A DNA stretch of 64,000 bases from Golubevia sp. BC0850 (Eukaryota; Basidiomycota; Exobasidiomycetes; Golubeviales; Golubeviaceae), in the NCBI GenBank assembly GCA_012976225.1, contig JAAVVG010000034.1, positions 70,216-134,215 of the forward strand. Direction: 5' to 3'. A model generated the notes under the pieces. That model was not told the origin of the DNA. It did not search any database and worked only from the letters and a program-made list of their open reading frames with translations. Of this stretch, positions 47,828 through 57,548 are shown one piece after another (position 1 is the first letter of the stretch; each line of letters opens with the position of its first letter). A program made the position numbers and the translations under genes.

Positions 47828-48181
47828 AACAAAAGAGACTCTCTCGTCTCGCTCTTCCTTTCGGAGCATCTCGTTTGATACCCACAATTTATTCTTTTGC
47901 TACAGACCCTCAATTTTCTCATCTTCACGTTTCGATTGTTGGAATCGGCTTTTGTCTCTTCTTTGTTTTTTGCTTTCTTTGCTTTGCCTTTGTGCGCACG
48001 CCATCGATGTTGTCAAAAGGTTGAGCTGCATAGACGACACTCCAATCTCATTGATCTGAACCACTGTTGATAGGTGTGATCTCAATTTCCGTAAAGACGT
48101 GAGGAATAGGCGCATAAAGTGAGAAGACCTTACTCTGTCTGACCCTCCTCTTTTTGTGCCTCCAGTAGATCCTGATGTCCG

Positions 48182-48697
48182 TTCCGCCACAATCGCATAA
48201 GTAATCTGAGATTCAACGAGGTTCCTCAAGTGCCCTGGCCAATAAAAGAGAGACTTCAATCAGGTACGAAAAATGGAAAGTCGACAAGTCCTTGTTCACG
48301 CGCAGTGCATGCCAAAAGGAGCTTGCGGCTGAGCATCGATTCTGCCTCCCTTTTAATATTGAAAAGGGAGTATCAGAAACATCTTTTGAACCTCTCCAAA
48401 ACCCCTCACATCCGTCATGTCTTCATTCAACTCCTCGAAACTCTCTCTCTTGCTTCTACTGCTGTGGACAACGACTCTGTCGATCTCTTCATAGAGAAGA
48501 AGCTTATGAAGCTTCCCACTGATTCAAATCAGAATACCAGTGCAGGGAAAAACAACAATGCAGCCGAATTGATCAACAAATACGGTATCAACTTTCATGG
48601 GCCACCAACTCCTCTACCTCCCAAGTTCTTCAAATCCAAGTCCGGATCCACAGATAACCCTTCGACGAATTCCTGGCGCAAGATCTTTCCAAAATAG
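48182..48697 (+). CDS. Unassigned open frame, possible 3' exon
   Basis: A 172-codon open frame without an in-frame ATG in its first half, so at best a 3' exon. It contains a helical stretch (LLILKREYQKHLLNLSKTPH, VFIQLLETLSLASTAVDN) and a Lys/Pro/Ser tail (PPTPLPPKFFKSKSGSTDNP) ending at a TAG. Composition is protein-like, but no family is recognised and no upstream exon could be fixed. It lies among relics and may itself be one. Confidence 0.3.
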   Translation, partial: FRHNRISNLRFNEVPQVPWPIKERLQSGTKNGKSTSPCSRAVHAKRSLRLSIDSASLLILKREYQKHLLNLSKTPHIRHVFIQLLETLSLASTAVDNDSVDLFIEKKLMKLPTDSNQNTSAGKNNNAAELINKYGINFHGPPTPLPPKFFKSKSGSTDNPSTNSWRKIFPK

Positions 48698-49263
48698 ATT
48701 TGAGTCGTATGGAACTACTTTAGGTGAGTTTTGACCTAGGAAGAAGAGCTTGCATAAGAAAGGGAAAGACGGCGAAGGCAGAAGGCAGAAGGATGTCTGG
48801 TGTTGACATTCGATCCAAACGGGTTTCATTCTTCAGTCCAACTAGGAGCCTGCTGTTCCGCTGGACAACTACATATCTATCTCTTCAAGCTGCGTTTGTT
48901 TCGATCTAGAGTCTAGGGCTAAGGTCTTTACTGTAGCATTCGTTTCCATCTCCTGTCGACAGACGTGAAGTAAAGCGGCTAGTCTACGCTTCGGAAGTGT
49001 CACCTGAGGTTTCATCTACTCTCACAGCTACGAAAGTCGAGACTAATCCCTTTGTTTCCTTGTCCTTCTCACAGATCCTTTTCCTTGTCGTACGACGTCT
49101 CCGTCTAGTATTTCCGTTCGCTCATATTCTGGTCAGGTCTTTCTCTCTCTCTCTCTTTCTTTCTGTGATCCTCCTCGTCTGGGAAGAAACACGTCTACTG
49201 CTGTCCAATCCTATTTGTTTCTCTCAGTCTTGAGTTCCAATTTTTTGTTTCTCTCTCGTTCTC
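48698..49263. other. No gene seen; pyrimidine-rich tract
   Basis: Mostly pyrimidine-rich plus strand with TCTCTC runs near 49141-49165. It could be the promoter or 5' intron of the small frame at 49264, but nothing definite is visible. Confidence 0.4.
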
Positions 49264-49539
49264 TTGGTCTCTGTCTCTCACGCTGTGCCCGTCTGTGAAA
49301 GGCTGAAAGAACAATACCTGACGTGCACCTCTCGCTTCTCCGCTCTCGTTCAATCTCGATCAACCGACGTGGGAGGGTTTTGTTGGAGAACCAAAGACTG
49401 CAGACCCTCTAAATATATCAAAAGTAGATTGGCTTTGTTGAAAGATCAGAGAAGAGAAGTGGATGCTCTGTTGGAACAAGCGGATGATGAGATGAGTAGG
49501 GTCAGACAAGACGAAGAAGGTGGACCTTTCAAAGCTTAA
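49264..49539 (+). CDS. Small Cys-containing open frame, possible 3' exon
   Basis: An open frame without ATG ends in a TAA at 49537. It reads CERLKEQYLTC, a C-x9-C helix like those of mitochondrial intermembrane-space proteins, then FCWRTKDC and a long charged helix (LALLKDQRREVDALLEQADD) ending EEGGPFKA. The second cysteine pair is C-x5-C rather than C-x9-C, so it is not a standard twin C-x9-C protein. An upstream exon with the start is needed and was not found. Tentative. Confidence 0.3.
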   Translation: MVSVSHAVPVCERLKEQYLTCTSRFSALVQSRSTDVGGFCWRTKDCRPSKYIKSRLALLKDQRREVDALLEQADDEMSRVRQDEEGGPFKA

Positions 49540-49621
49540 GAACGATGATGATGACGACAAAGTGACGAGGCTGACGACGACGACGACATAGCTGTACAAT
49601 CTTTTTCTGATGCATATTATT

Positions 49622-50419
49622 TTATTGACATTTTGGCAAGATATAGGCGATGCTGGAGCTGCAGACGTGATCACTGCCAGTATTAAGTGGACCATCAAAT
49701 GGATGATCAGACAACGGATCTCTCTTTGAAGACTCCAAAGCTTCCTTGCCACCGAAGAGCTTCTCGAAGAGGCCTGGAATGAGTCGCTTTGCAGCGGCGA
49801 GCTCCAAAACAAAAGGTTAAGAGAAGAGTCAAGATATCGCAGATCAGCATATCTCGTCTGCGAACAACATCAAGATTGATTTACTCAAGTACTCACCTCA
49901 TCGTTGTCTCTTGCTTGAATTTCACCTTCCTTTCCACTGATCAAGCTAGAGATAATAGATGGGATAATCAAACGCTTGGTGGCTTCGACATCTGCATCTC
50001 TTGCTACGACTTGACCTTCTTTTCCGCTGATCAAGCTTGAGATGATGGATGGAATGATGAGACGCTTGGTAGCCTCGAAGTCTTCGTCTCTGGCTGCGAT
50101 CTGACCTTCCTTTCCGCTGATGAGACTGGAGATGATGGAAGGAATGATGAGACGTTTGGCTGCCATCTGGAGGGGTAAAGAAGAACAAAGTCAGAAAGAC
50201 GGTGTCGATGTGACGATGAGCGTGTTGACCAAGCTACTCGATCCTTACCTCATCTTCGGCTCTCTTCATATGAATTCCAGCTTGAATCAAGTCTGGGATG
50301 TTGAGGTCAATGTTTGCGATATGGTTTGATCTTTCCTCGTTTGCAGCAAAGGCCAAAACTGACGAAGAACCGAAGAAGAATAGAGTGGAAACAAGGATGG
50401 TCTTGGTTGAGAATTGCAT
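49622..50419 (-). CDS. Secreted repeat precursor with Kex2 (Lys-Arg) sites
   Basis: Exons 50419-50249, 50166-49897 and 49801-49622 give 206 residues. Residues 1-24 are a classical signal peptide (KTILVSTLFFFGSSSVLAFA). The rest is cut into units by Lys-Arg: MKR (51-53), AAKR (59-62), ATKR (89-92 and 119-122), AAAKR (149-153) and SSKR (171-174). Three units start with the identical LIIPSIISSLISGKEG, followed by an acidic linker (for example ARDEDFEAT). The fourth is related but diverged (LIPGLFEKLFGGKEALESS). A 32-residue tail with two cysteines ends the protein. Both introns are phase 0 and sit at the same place in the repeat (DE|). Kex2-type processing in the Golgi would release several short hydrophobic peptides. 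The layout resembles fungal Kex2-processed repeat proteins such as repellents, dikaritin-type peptide precursors and peptide-toxin precursors. I recognise no specific family, and it lacks the CAAX end of basidiomycete pheromones. Confidence 0.8.
49897..50157 (-). repeat. Three in-frame 90-bp coding repeats of the Kex2 precursor
   Basis: Units 50157-50068, 50067-49978 and 49977-49897 (the last cut by the intron) encode KR plus 28 residues each. The first 16 residues after KR are identical in all three, while codons differ at several third positions. So the copies are not brand new, and the peptide is held under selection or homogenised. Confidence 0.9.
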
Positions 50420-50589
50420 CCTGAAAATGAGTAAGGTTCAAAAGCAAAGAGTGAAAAAATTGGTAAAAAAGGCTTGAAGAAAAAGAAAAGATAGACCAGC
50501 TACCGAAAAGAAGAAGAAAAGAAGTTGTAAGAAGGTGAAGAAGCGTTGGCTAGTTGAAGAAAGTTCTGAACATTGGATGAAAGGTGCTC

Positions 50590-50597
50590 CTTATATA
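50590..50597 (-). promoter_or_regulatory. TATA box of the Kex2-repeat gene
   Basis: On the minus strand TATATAAG lies about 170 bp upstream of the ATG at 50419. The spacing matches that of the TATA box in front of the secreted gene at 5358. Seen directly; function inferred. Confidence 0.55.
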
Positions 50598-51277
50598 CAT
50601 TTTGAAGCTTGTAGTTTTGGAGAGCATAAGGAAACAGATCGAGATCACACGAGAGGATTGAAGAGGCTCTCAAAGACAGTGAAAGAGAAGAGGATTCAAC
50701 ACAATCGTGAGCCTAATTTTACCTCAATCTTTCTCCGCAGATCTCATGTATCCTACTGTTTTAGGAGGAGAAAGGATCTCGTGCGGCGATTCCTGCCGTC
50801 TTGAGAGGCGAGCGACCAACTTTGACTTTGCGTTTTATTGAGGTGAGTTCTCTTTGCCAAAAACTTCTTCACCTCAATCCATCGCATCAACTCTATATTC
50901 GGGCATCCCTGCTTCGGTCTATCATTAACAATGACCTCTACATAATTCAGTCTAAAGATCACAACGTCATTGGATGAATCCATTTAGATCTCTAAGTCCA
51001 AGGAACGGAGAAACCAGCTCCACGCAATCTCTATGTAGACTCTCCTCAATCCATCTCCCTCACATTACATCGGCTGATTCCTCAAAGCTCATTCAGATGG
51101 TCAACCAGTCCGTAGATCCTCGTTCCAAGAGGGAAAACAGAGCTCAAGTCGAAGAAGAGACAGAAGAAAAATCAAATAGCTTATACTTGTACAAAATGAG
51201 AGGATTGGTAACGTAATTGATCAACTCTCGCGTTACCCTTCACAATAGATTTCATAGTTAGACTGGACTCAAGGTCA
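50598..51277. other. Intergenic region, no gene seen
   Basis: About 680 bases between the promoter of the Kex2-repeat gene and the 3' end of the oxidoreductase. The short frames here are unconvincing. Confidence 0.5.
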
Positions 51278-52960
51278 TTATTTGACCTCAACAATGACCT
51301 TTCCTAAAGCTCGACCTTCCATCAGACGTTGACAAGCTTTTGGAGCTTCTGCGAATGGGAAGGTGCTGTCGATCAAAGGATCGAGATCGATTTCTAGAAA
51401 GAAGAAACCAATACGGAATAGTCCCAAAAAAAACAAGGAGAAAGACGAAAGTGAGAGATGCTTCAGAAAGGAACAAGGGAGAGCGACTATCGAGCCTTCT
51501 TTTTTTCTTTTTTTTTTTTAGGAAACTCACCTCTGACCAAAGTAGCGAATTCATCCATCTTGCTGTTATCCGCAGCGATGTTATGAAATTTGGCTGGAAC
51601 TCCACCCAGGAAAGTTGGTAGAAAGTACGCAGAAAGTAGGAACCTGATGAACTTGAACATACCGCCTTCTCCAGGAGACACAGAATTAGCTCCAACGTTC
51701 CAGTAGTGTCCTCTCTTCTTGAGGTAAGATCCACAGGCCGAATGAGTAGGCTGATCTCCAACTGTGTCTAGAATCACGTCGAACGGTTGCTTCGAGTAGC
51801 GAGAGGCTAGATCTTTAGGGAAATCAGAAGCACGATCTGTGAAGAAAGAAAAGATGGGAAAGGAAGCAAAGTTGAGGAGCCAGCATGAATCTCAGAGGTG
51901 CTATAAATTAGGCTGAAGAGACAGGCTAACCTAAGCGAAAAAAGACACTCACAATCGACGACGTCGTCTGTGCCCCTTGACTTGATAACATCGAGTTTGC
52001 CACCACTTCCAGTCGCGACTATCAAAGAGCAACCTTTTGCTTTCAGCATCTTGATCAAAAGCAGTCCAACTGCAGTCGATCCACCAGCGACCAGAACTCT
52101 TTCTCCTTTTTGAGCGTGAGATGCTAAAGCCAAAGCGGTCAGACCTACCAAACTCAATCCAGATGCTTGTTGAGGAGTATACGCTTCGGGAATCTTCTCA
52201 ACGAATTGAGAAGAGACTAAAAGTTTGGTGGCAAGAGACCCTCTGCCATTCTTGATTGCAGTCTCTATTGCTATCATTCCGTAGACTGCGTCACCGACCT
52301 AGATTTAAAAAGGTAAGACACATCGAAAAGAGACGAGAGAGAATCAGCCGGAAATTTCAATGAGAGAGAGACACAGTATCAGCTTTCTTTTTCCGAATCT
52401 GATGTCTCACTAACCTCCAGACCTTTAGACTCAGTTCCTGGACCCAGCGCTGCTACCTTTCCAGAGAAGTCAGCACCAACAGCTGTAGAAGGAGAGGGGG
52501 GAGGAGTGAACATTTTTAGAGGTTTCAGAATAAGGTAGGACAAGCTCTTCGTTTTGATACTCACTTCTTGGTTTTTTTGTAAGGAAAGACACTTGTTACA
52601 AGGGGAAAAGGAAGAGAGAGTTTGGGAAAGTCAACGCCAGAGTTTGCTGTCTATTGAGTCTCTCAGGGGTAAAGAGACTGTACAGCGGATTCCTCACGGT
52701 GTTGAGCGAATTTGAAGTCGACTGGGTTCAAAGCCGCGTATTCTACATTGACCATGATCTGGGTGACATTGTCGAAGGAAGAAAGAGCAGAAGAGAAGAC
52801 TAGTCAGCAGCAGCAAAAAACCCTTTTTCTACATATCGCTTCTGACTCGTCTCACCTCTCCTTTTCCGGGAGCTGGCACTTCGACTTTGTCTAACTTAAG
52901 AATATTTGGAAGCAAACCACCTTTGTGATAACGCCAGGCTTGTGTTGTTTGAGAACTCAT
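51278..52960 (-). CDS. Zinc-free MDR-family NAD(P)-dependent oxidoreductase (quinone reductase/enoyl reductase-like)
   Basis: A medium-chain dehydrogenase/reductase of the quinone-oxidoreductase branch, probably cytosolic; substrate unknown. The ATG at 52960 opens MSSQTTQAWRYHKGGLLPN. Short exons then carry VNVEYAALNPVDFKFAQ, LSFLTKKPRTVGADFSGKV and VGDAVYGMIA, joined in phase. The large exon 52277-51963 has VPEAYTPQ-like IPEAYTPQQASGLSLVGLTA and the nucleotide-binding RVLVAGGSTAVGLLLIKMLK. Later exons give FDVILDTVGDQ and the C-terminal LMEGRALGKVIVEVK with stop at 51278. No zinc-ligand set of alcohol dehydrogenases is visible. It diverges from the aldo-keto reductase gene across a promoter with direct repeats, which hints at joint stress or detoxification control (inference). 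Confidence 0.85.
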
Positions 52961-53055
52961 GATGATTAGTTGAGAGAAAGAAAGGAGAAGCTTGGTCTCA
53001 CCAAGTAGATATTAATGTGCAGCGATTCAGTCTTCAAAGTCAAAACTCGTCAAAA

Positions 53056-53189
53056 ACGGATTCAATATCCCAACACCGAAGGGGCGGAAGACTGCCCCCG
53101 ACTCTAAAGTTGCGGCTCGTCGATCAGAACGGATTCAATGCTAACACCGAAGGGGCGGAAGACTGCGCCCGACTCTAAAGTTGCGGCCC
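53056..53189. repeat. Two 73-bp direct repeats in a divergent promoter
   Basis: A first copy starts at 53056 (ACGGATTCAATATCCCAACA) and a second at 53129 (ACGGATTCAATGCTAACACC). Both continue through the shared core GAAGGGGCGGAAGACTGC and CCCGACTCTAAAGTTGCGGC with one substitution and a 2-base length difference near the start. Within each core GGGGC pairs with GCCCC across a short loop. The repeats lie between the start codons of two divergent oxidoreductase genes and have no coding potential. Confidence 0.85.
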
Positions 53190-53600
53190 CCTAGCTGCTC
53201 AGGATCAAAGAGCGAAACACATTTGACTCTGATGTTAAGCAAGATGTCAAAGAAGTGTCACAGTACGTTTCGATCTTTCTAGAGGCCTGGACCTTGAAGT
53301 ATGGATCCGGAAGACGTAGCTCTTGAGAGGATGCGCGCATTTCTCACCTCTGTCCCCAGGTTTTTCTTCTCTTGGAAGGGGATCTCGGAGTACACAGATC
53401 GACTGTCTCCATGTTCGTTTGAGCCTCTCATGGCCGAGGAATCACACTTCCGGATATGGTGATCTTCCGTTGGCTGTTCGAACTCGTGAGATTCTGTATA
53501 AATCCTCTATAACTTCTTTGATGAACTTGTCACATCTATCTCTCCAATCGTCTCCATCTCCAACTCTAAAAAGCTCACCTTCTTCAAGCTCGACACAATC

Positions 53601-55168
53601 ATGACCCCACCATCAATCGTTTTTGGCTTCGGTCTTTTTGGAAAAGGAGGAAAAATCTCAAGCCTCACTGAAGCCCAAAAGTTCCTCGACATTTTAAAAG
53701 CGAACAAAATCGACTCTGTAAGCATCTTCGTCGTTGACCTCATCTCGCCCTGTCACGTTCTCCTTCCTTCTACGCTGTTTCGTCTTACCTGCTGCTTGCC
53801 TTTCTTGATGTTTACTTCAGATCGATACTGCCGGCATGTATGAAAACGGTGGCAGCGAAGAGTTCTTGGGTCTACTTGGAGCGAGTAAAGAGTTCAAAAT
53901 CTCTACAAAGGTTTTTGCCACTCCCTCGTCACCTGGTGCTGGTGAGTTGTGAATGGGTGGTACTGAGAAGCTGATGCGAGGTTCCTGACTTCTCTCTGAC
54001 CTATTGTCCACTCCTGTTTCTATAGTTGGAGTCAATTTGAAGGATCTCAAAAGCTACACCCATTCTGCGAAGGACATTCATAGAGCGATCGAAGACTCCT
54101 TCAAGGCTCTTCAAACCGACAAGGTAGACGTTTACTATCTCCACGCTCCAGACAGAGATACTCCATTCGAAGAAGTGAGTCCTCGAGAGAAAAAGGAACA
54201 AGCTCTTTTTCTAACCTCTTTCGGTTCATTGACGTTCTTTCATCTCTTTCCTTTCACAACTACGATTAGACTCTGGCTGCTATCGACAAAGAGTACAAGG
54301 CTGGTCGCTTCGAGCGTTTCGGAATTTCGAACGTGAGTTTTCGGGCAATATTTTGCAACATAACTTTCTAACTTCTCAACTGCATCTTGTGTGCTCTCCA
54401 TCTGACGGGCTTGGGATTCCCGCTTTTTCTTTTCTCACAGTTCAGCGTTGAAGATGTGCAAAAAGTCCTTGAACTCTGTGAACAGAACTCTTGGATCAAG
54501 CCCTCTGTTTACCAAGGGATGTGAGTCGCCATTTTTACTCTGATCGATAATAGATTCTCATCCCTTTGCTCTTTGCCCATCTTTTTGCCACAGGTACAAC
54601 GGCATTCATCGCACCCCAGAGGACGAGCTCTTATCACTCCTTCGCAAGAGCGACATCAGTTTCTACGCTTATTCCGCCACCGCGGGAGGATTCTTCGCTG
54701 TGAAGGAAGAAGAAGAGGTCGAATCAGGCAAACGTTATGATCCAAACGGTGGACCAGCTTCTGCTTTTTATAGAGGTCTTTACTGGTACGAGAAGAACTT
54801 CGAAGCTCTCAGACTCTTGAGACCAGTAGCTGAGAAACATAACGTTGGAATGATCTCATTTGCCCTTCGCTGGTGTTACTATCATTCTAGTCTCTCTGGA
54901 GACCATGGAGACGCGATGTGAGTTTAGACTTTCGAAGCTCGACACTTAGTGTGACGATTTTGAACGCTGATGAAGAACTTTTACTTATCATCATTCACTG
55001 ACTCTATTGCCTTCCATCTTCATCGCCATGTCTCTCGCTTCTAGAGTCCTGGGAACATCTTCGATCTCTCAGTTGGAACAAAACCTGGCCGACATCAAGA
55101 AGGGCCCGCTCGCGAAAGAGCTCGTCGATGCCATGGAAGCTGCTGGGCAACTTTTGAAGAAAGCTTGA
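53601..55168 (+). CDS. Aldo-keto reductase (AKR7/aflatoxin-aldehyde-reductase-like)
   Basis: An NADPH-dependent aldo-keto reductase that should reduce aldehydes or ketones in the cytosol. Exons begin 53601-53717, 53821-53941, 54026-54174 and about 54270, with later exons to the TGA at 55166-55168. The motifs are in order: IDTAGMYENGGSEEFLG (catalytic Asp and Tyr), FKISTKVFAT (Lys), VDVYYLHAPDRDTPFEE (His), then RFERFGISNFSVEDV, YQGMYNGIHRTPEDELLSLL and FYAYSATAGGFF. This is closest in pattern to the AKR7 group. The C-terminal VLGTSSISQLEQNLADIKKG is the cofactor-binding end. All introns are short with GT-AG ends. It is divergent from the MDR oxidoreductase. Confidence 0.9.
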
Positions 55169-55440
55169 TACTTCATTGATACAACGAATTGAGCGTTGTT
55201 GTTGTTTTTTGTTGTTGTGTGTGTGTGTTTGAATTATAATTTGTTTGTGTTGACGGTTCATATCCTCGAGTCTGAACATCAAGAAGAAGCTCTCTCGATT
55301 GAATTAAGTGAGATGAATAAAGCAGATTGAACGATGATTAATTCCATTGAATTTAAGGTCGACTGTCGAATGGATGATGCAACAAAGAAGAGACAGGAAA
55401 GAGACAAATTATAAAAGAAAAAATTGTAAAACTTCTAACT

Positions 55441-57548
55441 TCACATTGGATACTCTTTCTGCTCTACATCATTATAAATTTTTCCGGTACAAGTTTTAGT
55501 TCCACATCTACAACGATGAGAATTCGGACCTGTTTTCTTCTCCAAGACGAGTGTATCTGAATCATCCTTCTCTCTTGGACCTCTATAATTGATACAAAGC
55601 TCTTCTCCCTTTGCGATATCTCTTAAAGCAAATATAGCCAAGACTGGAACCTCTTGGTCTGTTGAGATGAAGGTTGAGATTACTGCTAAATTCGGTTCAC
55701 AAGACTGGGAGATAGAAAACAATGAGAGAGAGGTTGATAAAAGGCAAAAGTTGAGTTTTGGGAAAGTCGAAGTAAGAGTATCATCGAGACGCTCTTGTCA
55801 GCATCTTCTCGTGTTTACTGTTCACCTTTTGCATCAAATACCTAAATGGTTTAGAAATCTGTATACTCCTTCTCTTCGGGTCGGGTCGAGACAATAGAGA
55901 GGTTGATTTGAAGCCGTTTCATCGTCCTCGGTCATTCTTGAAGAGTTTGGAAGAGCAATGGGATTTGCAAATGGACAATACGGAGAGATTTCAAGTTAGT
56001 TACGTGGTTTGGATTGAAAGGAAGTTATCAAAAAGAGAAGCCTTGTGTGTTAACTTGAGGCAACGAAGCAAGACTGCATACGTAGAAAAGAAGCCATCGA
56101 TTATAACTCACTCTCTTGGGTATTGAATCAAGTCATAGGCATATTCAAAGAAATCCTTCAAATCTTTGGTTTTGCCAGCTTCTTCCAACTCATTAATTCT
56201 ATCCAACTCTTTCCTAGTGATTTCTTTATTTTCTTCCAAAGTCAAAACCTCACCAGAAAAGATTCCTACAAGAGTTCCTTTTATAACATCTTGATCAGCC
56301 ATTAAACCCATTCCTTTATTTTCCAATTTCAAGACAACTAAATCGATTCTAGTCAGTATTTCATTTGAAACCATTCTAGAAACAGGTCTATGAAAACATT
56401 CCGTAGTTTCATATTTCCTAGTTAAATTATCATGGACTTTACAATCTGAAGGATATCTGATTCCTAATTGATTCTTCAAAATCTTATCAGAGGGTCTTTC
56501 TAAACCTTCGAAAAGGATCGGGGGTAATCGAAAAGAACCATTTCTACCTAAAATGGTAGTTTTGGCTTTTTCGATCCATGAATCTTTTAGCAAACTTCTT
56601 CCTGTTTCTCGATCTCTATAATAATAACAACTATCATTACGACAATGATTTTTTAGGTTAGATCCCTTCTTTTCTGGTGCATCTAAAGGTTCACTTCTAA
56701 AGATTACTGCATCTGGAACGCCTGTTCCTCTTGGTGAATTAGGATTTGATTCCCAATTTGAAGGAAGATGTTTGTTTGAAAATGGTCCTAGGATGACTCT
56801 TCCTGAGCCTTGCTTTGAACATAATACATCCAATTTCCTTTGCAGTTCAACTCTTTCCGATGCAGACTTTTCATTGTAAACCTCTTCCTCTTCTTCTTCA
56901 TCCACTTCTGTCTTTTCCGATTCCGATGGATCGACTTGTTTTCCTTTGACTTGGTTCTTCAGTTCTTTTGAAGCAATCTTTCTCGAAGATGGAGGAGGAG
57001 GAGGAGCTTTGATTCCACTTGCTTTCGGTCGCTTGGGAGGAGGACCATCGGGAAGGAAGATGACACTATCATCATCACTGTCATCTTGGGGTTGATTTGA
57101 GTTGGGATTCGAAGGAGGTATCTGATTCTGGATTTGAGAAGAAGGACCAGCTTTTGCTGATCGATGTTGAACTTGTTGTTGTGAAGAAGTACTAGCAACT
57201 TGAAGACCACGAGAAGGATTTCCACTTTGAGTAGATTTGCCCGTAAGAGGAGTCGAAGTGGTAGGAGGTGAAGTAGAAGACGATGGATGATGATTTGATC
57301 TGGAGCTGACTCTCAAATGTTGATCTCCGATTGAACCGTCAGATTGAGAATGGTTTTCCGGAAGAAGAAGATGGAGATGAATTGATAACTGTGGTTTGTG
57401 AACGAGAAGGTAATGTTGATCTTTGATTTGAACTTGGTTCCGTCCTAGATTGGGATTGAGTTGAAGAAGGTCTCTTTAATGAAAAAGGATTGAGATTCTT
57501 ACTAGAAGATTGAGATTGGCTCTGTGAAGAAGAAGAAGTTCGTATAGA
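55441..57548 (-). pseudogene. SET-domain methyltransferase (Clr4/Suv39-like), 5'-truncated
   Basis: The minus strand carries a Ser/Pro-rich N-terminal region, a degenerate pre-SET part (YETTECFHRPVSR) and SET blocks: LENKGMGLMADQDVIKGTLV, GIFSGEVLTLEEN, VYRFLNH / SCEPNLAV, and GEELCINYRG. A post-SET CRCGTKTCTGKIY follows, ending at 55441. This arrangement is that of H3K9 methyltransferases. Three defects are visible. No ATG occurs in frame in the first ~290 codons up to the junction near 57.55 kb. A one-base frame change lies near 57340. The intron splitting the invariant NHSC motif (exon end 55846, exon start 55704) begins with TT instead of GT. A functional product is unlikely unless unseen exons or splicing rescue it. 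Confidence 0.7.

Noticed and set aside
49897-50157. CRISPR array or satellite
   Set aside because: The 90-bp repeats are in frame, coding and without spacers, and lie inside a spliced secreted-protein gene of a eukaryote.
49622-50419. Basidiomycete mating pheromone precursor
   Set aside because: There is no C-terminal CAAX motif, there is a signal peptide, and no pheromone receptor is nearby.
53056-53189. Structured RNA or tRNA gene
   Set aside because: The hairpin is short, no cloverleaf, A-box or B-box pattern was found, and duplication in a divergent promoter is simpler.
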